Assembly: GCA_947000775.1 (NCBI GenBank) | Contig: CAMQGK010000147.1 | Location: 1,568,501 to 1,632,500 of the forward strand | From: Pterois miles | Lineage: Eukaryota > Chordata > Actinopteri > Perciformes > Scorpaenidae | Direction: 5' to 3' | DNA: 64,000 bases | Shown here: piece after piece, positions 11,701-23,100 of the stretch | Layout of the letters: each line of letters opens with the position of its first letter | Numbering within the stretch: the stretch's first letter is position 1 | The notes under the pieces: model-generated | Seen by the model: only the letters and a program-made list of their open reading frames with translations | What the model was told of the DNA's origin: nothing | Databases searched by the model: none | Translations under genes and position numbers: made by a program

Positions 11701-13368
11701 AACGCCTGCAGGCTTGTATGTAAAAGGTGACAGTTGGATGTGTTTAGTGTTCAAAGGTCATGTGACCCAGACGAAGCTGATAGTGAGCAGGTGGCCAAAA
11801 CACAGGCAGGTCAGGTTGGATTTGACTGGTTGTAGTTTTATCACTCATGTTTTTCAGGTACAGACCACATTTCTAGTGGTCATGGTATTTCATGTAATGC
11901 CAGTGAATTTTGTCAGTTGTAATCAAAACAAGGAGCTGCAGAGATAAAAACTCACTGATTATTTTCAACCTTTTATATGTTGGAAACATAAAAAGGCTGC
12001 TGATTATTTCATCATCATCATTTTTGTCCATTATCTTACTGATTTATTTTCTTGATTAGTATTAAAAAAATAGAGACTATTGAGACTGAGACCTGACTGG
12101 TGGAAAAATGCTTTTTATAAAAGGCCAAGGTGAAATCAATTTGCTTTTTTTCTTCGACCAGCATCTCAGAACCTAAAATTTGTCATTTTATTTTGACTGA
12201 AGACTAGGATTGTCAATTAATATTTAATCACAGTTACTCACATGATTGTCCATAATTAATCGGGATTAACCATAAATGAATTGCACATACTCTTACCAAT
12301 ATGGGAGTGGACAAATATGCTACTTTATGCAAATGCATGTATATAATTATTATTGTAAATCAATACAAAATGACAATTATTGTTCAGAAACTCTTACAGG
12401 TTCTGCATTTAGCATAAAAATATGCTCCAATCCTAACATAACAAACTGCAGCCCAACAGGCAACAACAGCTGTCAGTGTGTCAGAGTGCTGACTTGACTA
12501 TGACTTGATCCAGACTGACTGGGATTATCATAAAGTGGGCATGTCTGTAAAGGGGAGACTGGTGGGGACCCAGAGAACCCATTTACATTCACATATCTGG
12601 AGGTCAGAGGTCAAGGGACCCATTTGGAAATGACCACGACAGTGTTTCCTCACCAAAAATTAGAGCAAGTTTTGAGTGTTATTTAACCTCTTTTGTGACA
12701 AGCTAGTGTGACATGGTGATGACCATGAAAAATGATCAACAAATTGATTTTTTTTTTCCCTTCTGATTTCTAGAAGGAAAAACTTCTGTCTTCTGACTAA
12801 GTGGTGCATGTCGCACTGGGGCTGCAACTAACGATTATTTTCATTGTTGATTAATCTGCTGATTATTTTCTCGATTAGTTGTTTGGTCTATAAAATATCA
12901 GAAAATGGTGAAAAAATGTTGATCATTGTTTCCCAAATCTCAACATGATGTCCTCAAATATCTTATTTTGCCTACAACTCAAAAATATTCAGTTTACTGT
13001 CATAGAGGAGTAAAGAGAAAAAAACAGAAAATATTCACATTAAAGAAGCTGGAAGCAGAGAAAATGAGTCAGACTAATTAATCCATTATCAAAATCCTTG
13101 GCGATTGATTTAATAGTTGACAACTAATCGATTGATCGTTGCAGCTCACCATACTAAACGCTCTTTGTGTTCTCCGCTGAAGGAATGGGGTCCAAGCTGC
13201 CCTCACACGTTTGTCGGTGCTTTCAAACTTCAACACGACATGTCGTGGACGCCCATAGACCAGGTGGAGAAGAGGGACGCAGAGATCGCCATCATGGACA
13301 AACTTCTCAGCCAGCAGACCGCCTTACCTCCGTACACAGAACCCAACTTCAGGGGCCTCTCTGATTAA
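8765..13368 (+). CDS. c1orf50: C1orf50 homologue, complete, five coding exons
   Basis: Exons 8765-8813, 10462-10577, 10688-10774, 11266-11397 and 13183-13368 join in phase with GT-AG junctions and give 189 residues ending in TAA at 13366. The protein matches vertebrate C1orf50 along its length: GDPMDLVALASQVQK, NKLTVIADQIRYLQEQARK, CNIVKKPGNMYYLYERPSGQ, SIISPKEWG, and a C-terminus ending LPPYTEPNFRGLSD. From memory the family carries a domain of unknown function (DUF2452); no biochemical role is established that I can state. No signal peptide or membrane segment is visible, so a soluble protein is likely. It is divergent from p3h1, as in mammals, and converges on ap5b1. A MITE ends about 35 bp before the last exon. 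Confidence 0.92.
9160..9842 (+). mobile_element. Nonautonomous hAT-like element, family A, copy 2
   Basis: Lies in c1orf50 intron 1. It ends in TTGACAGCCC on the right; the left end is degenerate around GTCGATTGAAATTGAG. The central part (GGCAACAACAGCTGTCA and the block to 9600) is the inverse of 202-817. The short stretch just after it (9843-9900) resembles an end of the 12818-13147 MITE, suggesting adjacent or overlapping insertions. Confidence 0.65.
12204..12720 (+). mobile_element. Nonautonomous hAT-like element, family A, copy 3 (3'-truncated)
   Basis: Lies in c1orf50 intron 4, in the same orientation as copy 2. It begins with a diverged CTAGGATTGTCAA end and carries the same core (GGCAACAACAGCTGTCAG, then GGGGACCCAGAGAACCC), but loses similarity before the far end. 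The 73-residue reading frame at 12276-12497 is part of this repeat, not a gene. Confidence 0.65.
12818..13147. mobile_element. MITE family C (GGGGCTGCAACTAA ends), copy 1
   Basis: About 330 bp with inverted ends GGGCTGCAACTAACGATTA and ATCGATTGATCGTTGCAGCTC. The inner sequence includes TTTGGTCTATAAAATATCAG. A second copy in the opposite orientation is at 21974-22312. The ends suggest a hAT-type origin; no transposase is present. Its right end is about 35 bp upstream of the last c1orf50 exon. Confidence 0.75.
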
Positions 13369-14689
13369 AGGACGGCTGGACTTGACGCAATAACGGAGGG
13401 CAATTTTTAAAAGGACGCTAAGCAACTACCAGTCTTAATGGACATAAATTTGAATAGGCAAAAATCCATAGATGGATTGGAATCGCTGTTACCAAAAAAT
13501 CCGTCACAGTGTTTTGGTGACTTTCATACACCGACTTCAGACACTTGCAGGTGAATAGAGTAAAAAATTTAACTAATAGATATAACAATGAAGCTTCCCC
13601 AGCTGATTACTTATATTAAGACAGTTTTTTTGTATTACATGTTTTCAGAAATTGTATGTTTAAATATACATGCATTTCATTATCTTATGTGCTAATTTTC
13701 ATACATTTTCAGAACAGAAATCTTAACATTGGATAAAACCAGGTTCAAAATTCATTTAGTTTAATTTAGCTGACATATTCGAGTCAAGGTTTTTACTGAG
13801 GGAACTTTGGACATCTCTTTTTATCACTTCATAAATCCAAAAATACTGTCAACCGCCATTAAAAAAATAAATTTTTTCCATGTTTTTAGGAATAAAATGT
13901 TTTAGAAATTAGGTTATGAAAGATACATGAAAAACCGTAAAAACTTTGAATAGCATATAGAGAGGAATGAAACTGGAAAGGTTAGTGGATGTGAGCGCTA
14001 CTGAAGTGAAGATTTCTGGTTCAGTGAGAAAAAAAATGATTTTGAGAAAATGTCCCTTTTAAAAATAGGAATTGTAAAATTTCATACAAATTGAAAACAC
14101 TACAGGTTAATAGGTTAAATTAACTCATTGGCATCACAATGAAACTTCCCAAGTTGATCACTTACATTAAGTTAAGACAGTTATTTTTTGTTTTATAAGT
14201 TTTTCTTTAAATATGCAGATGAAGCATTATCTAATGACTTTTGGTTAATTTAGGAGAAATCTACAGATACAACTAGACAAAGTAGTAAAATAACAAAAAA
14301 TATCCCCAGGGTGCCTTGTTCATGTATTAGGGTTCTCACTTAAGTTTTGTAAAGCTTTACTTTTATTCAGGAGGGAAATACAACTTCTGTTGAGCCATCT
14401 ATCAGTGAGATCCGGTGCAAGTCATCAAGTAAATGATGTATTTTGTCTTTTATTTATAACCAATGAGGTTGTTTTGACTGTATTTGGTAAATAAATTACA
14501 AATCATTTCACACATTTCTTTAATTTCAGGTCAAGACAATTAAAGTGCAATAACTTTATTTTCAATCAACTCTGTCTTCAGCGATTCAATTTCAACTACA
14601 ACTGGAGTTATTAAAGCGCTGACAATAAATTTGATTGTTAAAATATGATTATAAAAAAATTAAAAACAAGCCAGTAAGCTACATCACAG
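13369..14689. other. Convergent 3' region between c1orf50 and ap5b1
   Basis: Holds the 3' untranslated regions of both genes, which point toward each other. A candidate polyadenylation signal for ap5b1 (AATAAA on the minus strand) is at 14555-14560, about 130 bp past its stop. AATAAA motifs on the plus strand at 13866 and 13891 could serve c1orf50. Most of the interval is an AT-rich interspersed repeat (separate entry). Confidence 0.6.
13545..14200 (+). repeat. Interspersed repeat family D, copy 1
   Basis: An AT-rich repeat of about 650 bp whose inverse copy is at 26930-27550. Shared landmarks are GAAGCTTCCCCAGCTGATTA here versus its inverse near 27500, and GGTTCAAAATTC versus its inverse near 27350. 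Within this copy a similar motif recurs about 540 bp apart (13592 and 14132), so the element may carry related ends. No coding content. Confidence 0.6.
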
Positions 14690-17600
14690 TCAAATGTCCT
14701 CCTGTGAGGATGTGATTGTCAGTAGATACGAGTTTATGTGATGCAGAAGCTGCCAGTTATCGGTGGCAATGTTAAAGTGGACAGAGTCCTCCGATCTGAT
14801 CTTCAGCAGCACGTGAGACTGCGGCGGGAGGAAGAAGAGCACTTTGAACTCTTCTTTATCGGACAAATCTGATATAAGAAAGGGGAGGAAGTGGTTTTCC
14901 ACCAACGCCATCAGAGCTGCCTCCTTCTGCTGGCAGCAGAAAAGGCTGGTAGCACAGTCGGACAGGTGCTCTCCGCCTTCAGAGCTGATTTCTTCCCATA
15001 AACCCTCAAACAAGCTCAGTTTGGCGCCTCGTCCCCAGGCCGGGGGAGCAGGCAGAGGCAGGAAGGCCTGCTGGAAAGCCACGTGGATGTGCGGCAGAAC
15101 GGTGAGCCATGAGAGGCCGTCCTGGGTGGTGAAGATGGCGCTGGCGTGGAGGGTGGTGGGGTAGGGCCGCCTGGGCTTCAGCCTCAGCTCGACCTTGGGG
15201 GGCGGCCTGTTTCTGAACAGACAAGGGACGCTGATGTCGCTCAGTTCCTCATAGTGGTCGTCTATGAGGTTGAAGTGGAGGCGAATGCTGAAAAGCTGAT
15301 CAAAGCAGGAGTTACCTGCTTCAGTGTGAGTCAGCTGGTACTTTAAGGTGATTTCTGAGGCGAAGCTCGGGTTGTCGAACTGAGCTCTGTATACTTTGGT
15401 CACCTCTCCTGGGCAGGGGTCCTTCTGGTTTGGGTCACTTTCTGTTTCTTCTTGTGGCTCAGAGTGGACCTCAATCAGCCTGAATATGGATTTCTCTGTC
15501 TGGTGGATGGTTAGCACACTCACCAGCCCCTCGCTCTCAGCCATGATGCCAGACAGCGAACGCTTCTTGACCTGCCGCCCTCCCTCGGTTGAACCCTGTG
15601 CCAAAACCCCGGCCAGTTTCTCCCTGGACAGCGTGGTCAGGAGGGTGTAGTAGAGGCGGGCATGATCCTGTATGTCTGTGTCTCCGTAGCGGCAGGTGAG
15701 ATGCTGCAGGATGTCAGCCAGAGGGATGAGCAGTAGGTCCAGGTTGGGGTGGACGAGGAGGCGGCGGCAAACCCCCAGCAGGTTGTTCCCCAAGCGCCAG
15801 TCACCGCTCACGCACAGAGAGGAGGAGGATGGAGTGGTGACGCTGGACAGGAAGCTGAGGGTGCTGTGCTGGGGGATTTCGCCTTCCTCTGCCACACGAG
15901 CCAGCACCTTGAGGTGCCGGCTCAGGTCCTGTAAGGTGAGCTGGGCGAGCGGGGCCTCGGTGATGACTCCCTGGAGGGCCTTCAGGAACCCCACAGCCCA
16001 GCTGGACTCGGTGAGCTTGTCCTGAGTCTGGTCAGCCAGGTTGATGAAGTGTGGAGCCAGGTGGGTGTGGCGGAGGTAGAGCTTACACAGCTTCTCCATC
16101 AGGCTGTAAAAGTAGCGCTCCACATGGCAGAAGTAGAAAAGGAAGAGGAAGGCGGCCCTAAAGAAGGTAACAACCATCTCTCGGCTGCCTCCATTTTCCA
16201 CAATGTGTAGCAGTGCGGTGAGGTGTTCAAAGAGGAAGGCCGGCCCCCTGCCCTCCTCTCCCTCCCCCTCCCCCTCCCCCTCCTCCCCCTCCTCCAGGTA
16301 GACCAGAGACAGCAGGTTGAGCCGGGCCAGCATGGTGGCGCTGTCGTTGAATACAGTGGGCACTAGAGCCGAGGCGAGCTGTGGAGTCAGCAGCACAGGG
16401 GGGGTCTCGTCTCCGTCGCCGCAGCCGATTGGCCGGTTCTCGGGAAAGTGCAGGATACAGTCCATGTAGAAAAGCTTCTCGGGTGTACTCAACAGAGGGT
16501 GCTGGGAGAGCACGACCAGCCGCTGGAGGATGAAAGCTTCGTCTTCGGCGCTGAACAGGCTGTCTGTGAACGCACACTTCATCAGCAGAGTGGCGTGAAG
16601 GAGGCAAACCTGGAAGGTAGGAAGGCAATGTGTCAAAAAAATCTCATTATGTCAAAACTGTATCAGAAAAAAACAATTTTCAATGCTGTGAATCCATTCA
16701 CCTTCGCTACAGTAGGTCGGAGACAGAAATCTAAATAAATCAAAATAATACTACTAGAGAAGTTTAGAGATTTTTAGTTGGGGTGAACCGACCATTTTAA
16801 CACCTAAACACAAAAAATAGACTAAAACACGTCAGAGGCTACTTAACTCCACTTGACACAAACCTCGCTCGTGCCCAGCAGTCGTAGCAGCTGAGCTCTG
16901 AATATGGCTGGAGGGACACCAGGCACCATGGCAACCACCTCTATCAGTCTATGTAGCAGTGCAGCCTGACACAGAGGAGTGAGGAGGTAGGACTCCTCCA
17001 GGAGCGATGACAGGACTGATCGCAACTCCTTACAATCAGGACCAGTCTGAAGGGTTGGCACTGTCCCCATTGGTCCCAGGATAAGGGAAGACAGTATGGC
17101 TGAGTCTTTGTTATTCATCAGGCATGAGTCCAGCTCGGCCTCCCATGCAACTGATGTATTTCCTCCCAGAAGAGCCTTCAGATGCTCAGCACCAGCTCCT
17201 GTTTCCTGTGTGAGCTGATACACAGCGTTTCTTAACACCAGAGTATGAAGTCCTGCGTAGGCTTGGTGGAGTCGGGAGGTTTCTCGTTGCCGGAGCCCAC
17301 CTAAGAGCTCGAGGCGCTGGGAGAGAAGGCCTGGAGAGCAGGCCTCCACCTCCCGAAGGCAGTCGCAAGCCGTGGCCCGCAACGAGCGAAGAGCACCGTC
17401 ACCGTGGAGGTCACTGGTGTCCTGGGCTATCTGAAGTAGCAAGTCCAGGAAGTCTTGCGATGCACGGGAGCAGCTGCTCACGCAGGAGGTGCAGACTAGC
17501 ACGGAGGTGAGGGCCAGGAGGAGGTGACAACGAAACTGGACAGACTTGGGAGGGCACTGGTCGAACACTGACATGAGCTCCAGGGCGGTCTCCTCACCCA

Positions 17601-18713
17601 CCGAGTCTGAGGGACACAGCAGGGTCGGGTACTCACATAGCGGGGACAACAGGAGGACCTGAGGTGGGTAAAATGTTAGAATTATGGAGCCATCACAATA
17701 CCAGAGACCAGAAACACTATTTAGGATTACATTAAACAACAGTGTGCAAGGTTTCAGGGGTGAAATACATATCTATGTTTTCATTAGTGTATAATGACCT
17801 GAAACTAAGAATGGTTGTGTTTTCATTGGCTTAGAATGAGCCCTTCAAATCTACATACGAAGCAGGTCCTTGTCACAGAGTGCACCATGTTGCTCCGTCA
17901 TGTTTCCACAGTAGCCCAGAACAGACAAACCAAACAGTGGTTCTACAAAGAGACTTTCACGTTTTCATGTTGCCAAATACGGCAAATGGCGAAACGTAAA
18001 GTGACGTGCAGAGTGAAAACCCGAACAGCGTTAACAGGATTTTTCACACTGCGGCTCACGTTACCACAGTCTTGGAAAGGAGTGAGCGGAGGGGTGTTCA
18101 GATGGTATCTGCAGCCACACCACTAGATGTCACCAAAAAACCTTCACACTGTACCTTTTAAATATACAGCTGGACAAAGGAAAACATCAAAGATAATATC
18201 AAGTACTTCATATTAGTAATTATACACACACACTCTGAAAAGTACTAAGAAATCTTTAATGAAAACGACTTCTGTGTTGAATGATTTGGGAGCAGATGAG
18301 CGTGTGTGTGCCGTCAAATACTCAGTTTAAAGTAACATAATTTTAAAAAACAGTGGAAAAATGACCCTAAGCCCAAAAAGAGTTCAAATACAATTCAGTT
18401 TCTGAACATATAGCACTCAGAAAACCATACAATATTTGTATTTGTGAAGCTGGAACCAGCTCGTTTTGGCATTTTGTGCTCAAAATGACAGAGGTCGGGA
18501 TGGTGTTTTGGCTGCAACAAGCCAAACTCCATTTAAAAATCAGGCAATTTAGTGCCTCCTTTATTATTTATTTACCTTGACTGTGTAACTGGCTCTGTCA
18601 TCTCGGAGCTCTCGGAGCAACTCTGCGAGGAAAGCCTCGGCCGTTGTCCCGGAGAGGAAGCGGGACGGACTGCGGGAGAAAGCAGAGATCCTCTCGGCCC
18701 AGTTCTCCGCCAT
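14690..18713 (-). CDS. ap5b1: AP-5 complex subunit beta-1, complete, three coding exons
   Basis: AP-5 is an adaptor-like complex on late endosomes and lysosomes that works with SPG11 and SPG15 in retrieval of cargo toward the Golgi; beta-1 is one of its two large subunits. Exons 18713-18576, 17658-16864 and 16609-14690 join in phase 0 with GT-AG ends and encode 950 residues, somewhat longer than the mammalian protein (about 880). Family-typical stretches include LRATACDCLREVEACSPGLL, SYLLTPLCQAALLHRLI, ILHFPENRPIGC and DHARLYYTLLTTLSREKL. The first half is helical solenoid, the second half beta-rich appendage. An acidic Gly/Glu tract at about residues 417-433 is encoded by a CCCCCT-rich microsatellite and is likely a variable loop. 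The start is the ATG opening MAENWAERI. It shares an upstream region with divergent nuf2. Confidence 0.93.
16252..16298. repeat. Coding CCCCCT-type microsatellite in ap5b1 exon 3
   Basis: Tandem CTCCCC/CTCCTC units on the plus strand encode alternating Glu and Gly in ap5b1 on the minus strand. Unit changes of six bases keep the frame, so the tract length can vary without breaking the gene. Confidence 0.85.
17745..18165. repeat. Interspersed repeat in ap5b1 intron 1
   Basis: A repeat of about 420 bp between ap5b1 exons 1 and 2. It starts near AAGGTTTCAGGGGTGAAAT and ends near CTTCACACTGTACCTTTTAA. It contains a 103-residue reading frame (17815-18126) with no protein-like conservation. A related fragment is at 7900-8040. 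It resembles a dispersed teleost repeat that I cannot name with certainty. Confidence 0.55.
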
Positions 18714-18930
18714 TATCGCTCAAATCTCAACCCGCGGCGATGTGCAAGTTATGCGGTAATAACTCATTCCAAAGTCATTGCACACACTGAGCTTTGACTT
18801 CAAAACGAAAACAAAGTGCTCCTCACTGACAGCTTCCGGCGCACTTCCGCGTTGAGTCACGTGCCCATTTAGCAGCAGCAGTGTCGCCGTAGCGCCCCCT
18901 GCTGCTTCGGAGTGTGAACCGGAAATATGA
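18714..18930 (-). promoter_or_regulatory. ap5b1 proximal promoter with CLEAR-like E-box
   Basis: This GC-richer segment lies directly upstream of the ap5b1 ATG. GTCACGTG at 18856-18863 (about 145 bp upstream of the ATG) matches the core of the CLEAR motif bound by TFEB-type factors at lysosomal genes. ETS-like CCGGAAAT (near 18919) and CTTCCG motifs (near 18834 and 18844) are common in TATA-less housekeeping promoters. No TATA box is visible. The motifs are seen; the regulation is inferred. Confidence 0.5.
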
Positions 18931-18984
18931 AATATACTATAACTTACAGAGCGGCTGCAGCTAAAAGATGTTTTTAAAAAATGA

Positions 18985-19895
18985 AAATAAATAAATAAAT
19001 AAAAATGATAGACTACCCAAAGAGTCTCTCTAGAATAATCATGTTTTTTAACAACATTTTAAGAATAAAGTTAAAGTTATTATTTATTTAAGAGGAAAAA
19101 AAAATCAAATATTTATTCATTTATGCATGATTTTCCCTTTGCATTTCACCCCTTCATTTATTTCCCCAAATTGAGCAACAAGAGTGACACCCCCTCTTAT
19201 TTGCATAAAGAGGCAGTTGTGTAAAACGAAATGTGTAAAGAAATGTATAAAGAAGAGAATACAGAAATAAATAAGTTTGGAGAAATGACTACACAATACA
19301 ATGCAAAAGAAAAATCATTCAGAAATTAATAAATACATAGATAAATACACACATTTGTGTTCTTAATATGCCTGTGGACCAAGTATTTCCTTTTTTTATT
19401 GTATATTATTTGTAAATACACTTATTGTTATTGTAGTGTCATGTATTTTTGTTATTATTATTATTATTGTTGTTGGTGTTGTTGTTGTTGTTTGTTTGTT
19501 TGTTTTAACTTAAGGGTTTTAATGGAGATTCTCAACAAAAAAGTATTTAGCACAATTGTACTTGTATAACCGGTGTGACAATAAACATCTTGAATCTTGA
19601 ACGTTTAAAATAAATATAAAAAATTGAAAAGGCGAAAAAGTAAATACATACAAAATATATACAAAAAAATGAATAAATTAAAATCAATATATACTGTAAA
19701 TAAACGGAAAAACAAAAGAATAAATAAATAAGGGAATTAATACAAAGATAAATAAAGAAGCAAATTAAAATAGAAATATCAATTTATGTCACATTTTATC
19801 AATTAAATAATGGCAAAATTTCGTTTTAATATTATTTCTGCTATCTATTTATTAATTTATTTTTGGTTTTGGCAGGTTCCGTCCTCCATACATCG
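18985..19895. repeat. AT-rich repeat family E with GGACGGAACCTGCC-type end
   Basis: A long AT-rich stretch dominated by AAATAAAT units, ending at 19875-19895 with GGCAGGTTCCGTCCTCCATA. The same terminal sequence closes elements at 30598-31018 and 37317-38005, and a fragment near 11520-11575. A TTG/TTA microsatellite occupies 19450-19503. No gene is seen. The left boundary is uncertain. Confidence 0.5.
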
Positions 19896-20036
19896 CACAT
19901 TTAGAGTATGAGGTAAAAACTGAGGGGGAACCGTTCAAGAGTTTAACACAGTCAAAAAAAAAAAAACACAGTCGGTGAGCTAGAGGGCGCTGGTGAGTAA
20001 TGATCGTCACTGTCGTAACAGAAGAAGTATGAACTG

Positions 20037-20092
20037 ACCAATCAGATGCGCCGTCTTGAAATCAACACGGAAGTCGTTTAAAGGCGCCAAAT
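20037..20092 (+). promoter_or_regulatory. nuf2 core promoter: CCAAT box plus CHR-like and E2F-type sites
   Basis: ACCAATCAG (CCAAT at 20038-20042) is a strong NF-Y type box. TTTAAA at 20077-20082 fits the relaxed CHR consensus TTYRAA. Immediately after it, GGCGCCAAA (20083-20091) is the inverse of the E2F consensus TTTGGCGC. The cluster is 65-120 bp upstream of the nuf2 ATG. NF-Y, E2F/DREAM and CHR sites are the usual control elements of G2/M kinetochore genes. The site matches are seen; function is inferred. Confidence 0.55.
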
Positions 20093-20154
20093 TTGTGTCG
20101 TCGCTGAATAGTTTCTCCGCGTTTTCTGCTGTAATTTGCAATAAAATCGCGACA

Positions 20155-23100
20155 ATGACTGAAAACACCTTCCCCGTCTATTCCGCAGACGCAATAGTGA
20201 ATTTTTACCGAACAGAGGTTCTCACTGGTCAAGAGGCAAAGAACTTCACCAAGAGCGACCTGACGCCCACTCCACGGGTAACGTTAACGTCCGTACTGTT
20301 GCTAATGTCCTCCGACAAACAATACATATGTGATAAAGAGTACATTTGAACGGTAGAAAAAGTATATAATGGGCTTTGATAGCTAAATTATGACTGTAAT
20401 GGTGCGAGGGACCGGACTGATGGGTTAATTCCAGACATGTTTCATGTGTAACGTTATCGTTAGTTTATAAGAGCATCGCATAGCATTGTTCAGCTCTGAC
20501 AGTACGTTGCATCTTACCTGTTGGATACTGTAAAACAATAACTAATTCACTTGAAAAGACGTACATTTTTCACAAATTTATATTCATGGAAAGTAAAAAA
20601 AAGTTTCACATTTCATCAGATCGATAATAAAAAGTACAGTGTATTCGTATTGTATACAGCGTTGGAAAGCATAAAATAGTAAACCCCCAGTCAGTCCTCT
20701 GAGGTCCACAATAGACCTGTTTTTGTTTTTTTTTGTTTTTTTGTCTTTTTTATGGGGGTACAGGAGGTCTTTAGGGGGAGATAGCAGGTCAACAGTAGAT
20801 GTCACATTGAAGTGGCGTACATCGTCTGAAAGATGACCTGAAGATTAATTTGTGATGCAGCTCAGCACCGTGTGGCAAGTTGTACTCGTCTTAAATCACA
20901 AATAAGTATGAATTGATTAATTAAAATGCTTTGTAAAAGTGTATAAGGGTTTAGAACATTATTGTACATATATTATGGTCATTCCCATGCTTTGTTATGT
21001 CTCATAAGTTGTTGCAGTTGGTACCATTTGTTACACAGATTTGGTGCTGAATTTAACCATTTTTTTTTTACCACTGGTGAACTGATAAAAATGACCAATA
21101 GTCCCTCAGAAATACCACATTAAGATACCAAGACCTTGAAGAACACCACAGGAAATACCATGTTGTGATTTGGTATCAAAAACTTTTGACATTTGGAGAT
21201 TTCTGTAAGAATTGTATTTTTCGGTGATTGGATGGTGAGCGCTTCTGTTGTGTAAACTGCTCGGACACCCCCTTATTGTCCTTATTGTCAGTCTACCTAG
21301 GAAAGCCATCCATCCCCTGAATGCTCTAGCTCTCTAGTTTGTGGCTGTAAAGTTTCACGAGGCTGTGATTATCCTAGAGGTCACCACAGGTCAGTTTATA
21401 CAGTGACATCAAGTTAAAAATGGTCTTACTACAATGAAATGACTACTATGGGGACACTATTTTTAGAATAGCTGGATTGCATTAAAAAAAAGTGAGTATG
21501 AAAACACGTTTTTTGCAAAACATGGCAAACTGCATGTGATTATCATGAAGTGGGGTATGTCTGTAAAGGGGAGACCAAGAGTGTTAAACAAAATGAACAC
21601 AAATGTATTGCAGTTTTTTTTACAATATTGCATTTATTTAATGTTTTTGCTGTGTCTGCTATGTGTTTCACATTTTGTATGTAAGAACAGTATTTTGCGT
21701 TGTGCAAGCCAGTTTAGACATTCACATGAATAGTTTTTCTTATTGAAACTGTTGAAAACTGAGCCAAAGCCAGTACATACATTGAAAGTGTTGTAACGTT
21801 ATAATAAAACTACCCTGCCACAGCACAGCATGGAAAACACTGTCTGGTAAAACCAACAGAGGAAGTTTGTACTAAAAGTCTGTAGCTTTGGTAGATACCC
21901 ACTTGATCTGACTACCTTGGATAGAGTGGCAACTATTAATTCATCATCAGTTGGCTGAAAATTAATTGGCAGCTAGAGCTGCAACAATTAGTTGATTAGT
22001 TGTCAACTGTTAAATTAATTGGCACTATTTTAATAATCGATTTGAGAAATTTATTGGGGAAGTAAAGTCAAAATTCTCTTATTCCAGCTTCTTAACTGTG
22101 AATATTTTCTGGTTTCTTTACTTCTCTGTGATAGGAAACTGAATATCTTTGAGCTGTGGACAAAACAAGACCTTTGAGGACGTCATATTAGGCTTTTGGG
22201 AAACACTGATCCACATTTTTCACTATTTTATAGACCAAACAACTAATCGATTAATCGAGAAAATAATCACCAGATTAATCGCCAGTGAAAATAATCATCA
22301 ATTGCAGCCCTAATGGCAACTACTTTGACAATCGATTCATCGTTTTAGTTATTTTTTTAAGTAAAATTGGTGAAAATCCACCTTCTCTAATGCTTGTCAT
22401 AAATTAAATTTCATATATTCATTTCATGGTGTTCCAGTTTACAAAAATTGGATGGGAACCAGCTGTAAACATTCAGCCAGCTGGACTCCAGTAAGGCAAA
22501 GAAGTGGACCAGATGCGATACCTGCCTGTATTGGAGATGCTGTTTTTGTTTCAGCCAGCTGTCCTCAATGTTCAGATAAACTACAAATCATTAACGTAGT
22601 GCTCACTTCTTCTCTTACAGCCAGAGGCAGTTCAAACGTTGTACATGAGAGTGTTGCATCTCCTGTATCGTTTCAGACCCGAGTGTCACTCCATGGTAAG
22701 TTCTGTGTTTGACAGATAACATTAAGGGGATAGTTTGGGTGTTTTGAAGTGGGATCGTGTGAGGTACTTATACATAGTCAGTGTATTACCTAGACTGGGG
22801 GCTGCCGGCCATCATCTACTGTAGGTAATACGCTGACCATGGGTAAGTACGTCATACATCTCCATTTAAAAACACTCAAACTGTCCCTTTAAACCTGCTC
22901 ACCAGTTTATGAAGGAACTCTTGATTTCAGTATAGTTTTCAAGTTACACAGAGCAGCCTTATGTAATCCTTTTTGTTTGGCATGATAATGTTACATGTAA
23001 CACCCCCATGTTTATGTAGGGAATGATGCGGTAGTAGGCTGTAGGTCACAGATTCATCACCATGCATCTAGTTGTTTTCCTCATTATATTAAAGAGCTTG

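Noticed and set aside
14844..16738. Many frames overlapping ap5b1 on both strands
   Set aside because: Shadows of the large GC-rich ap5b1 exon 3.
17815..18126. 103-residue frame in ap5b1 intron 1
   Set aside because: Lies within a dispersed repeat, with no conserved domain.
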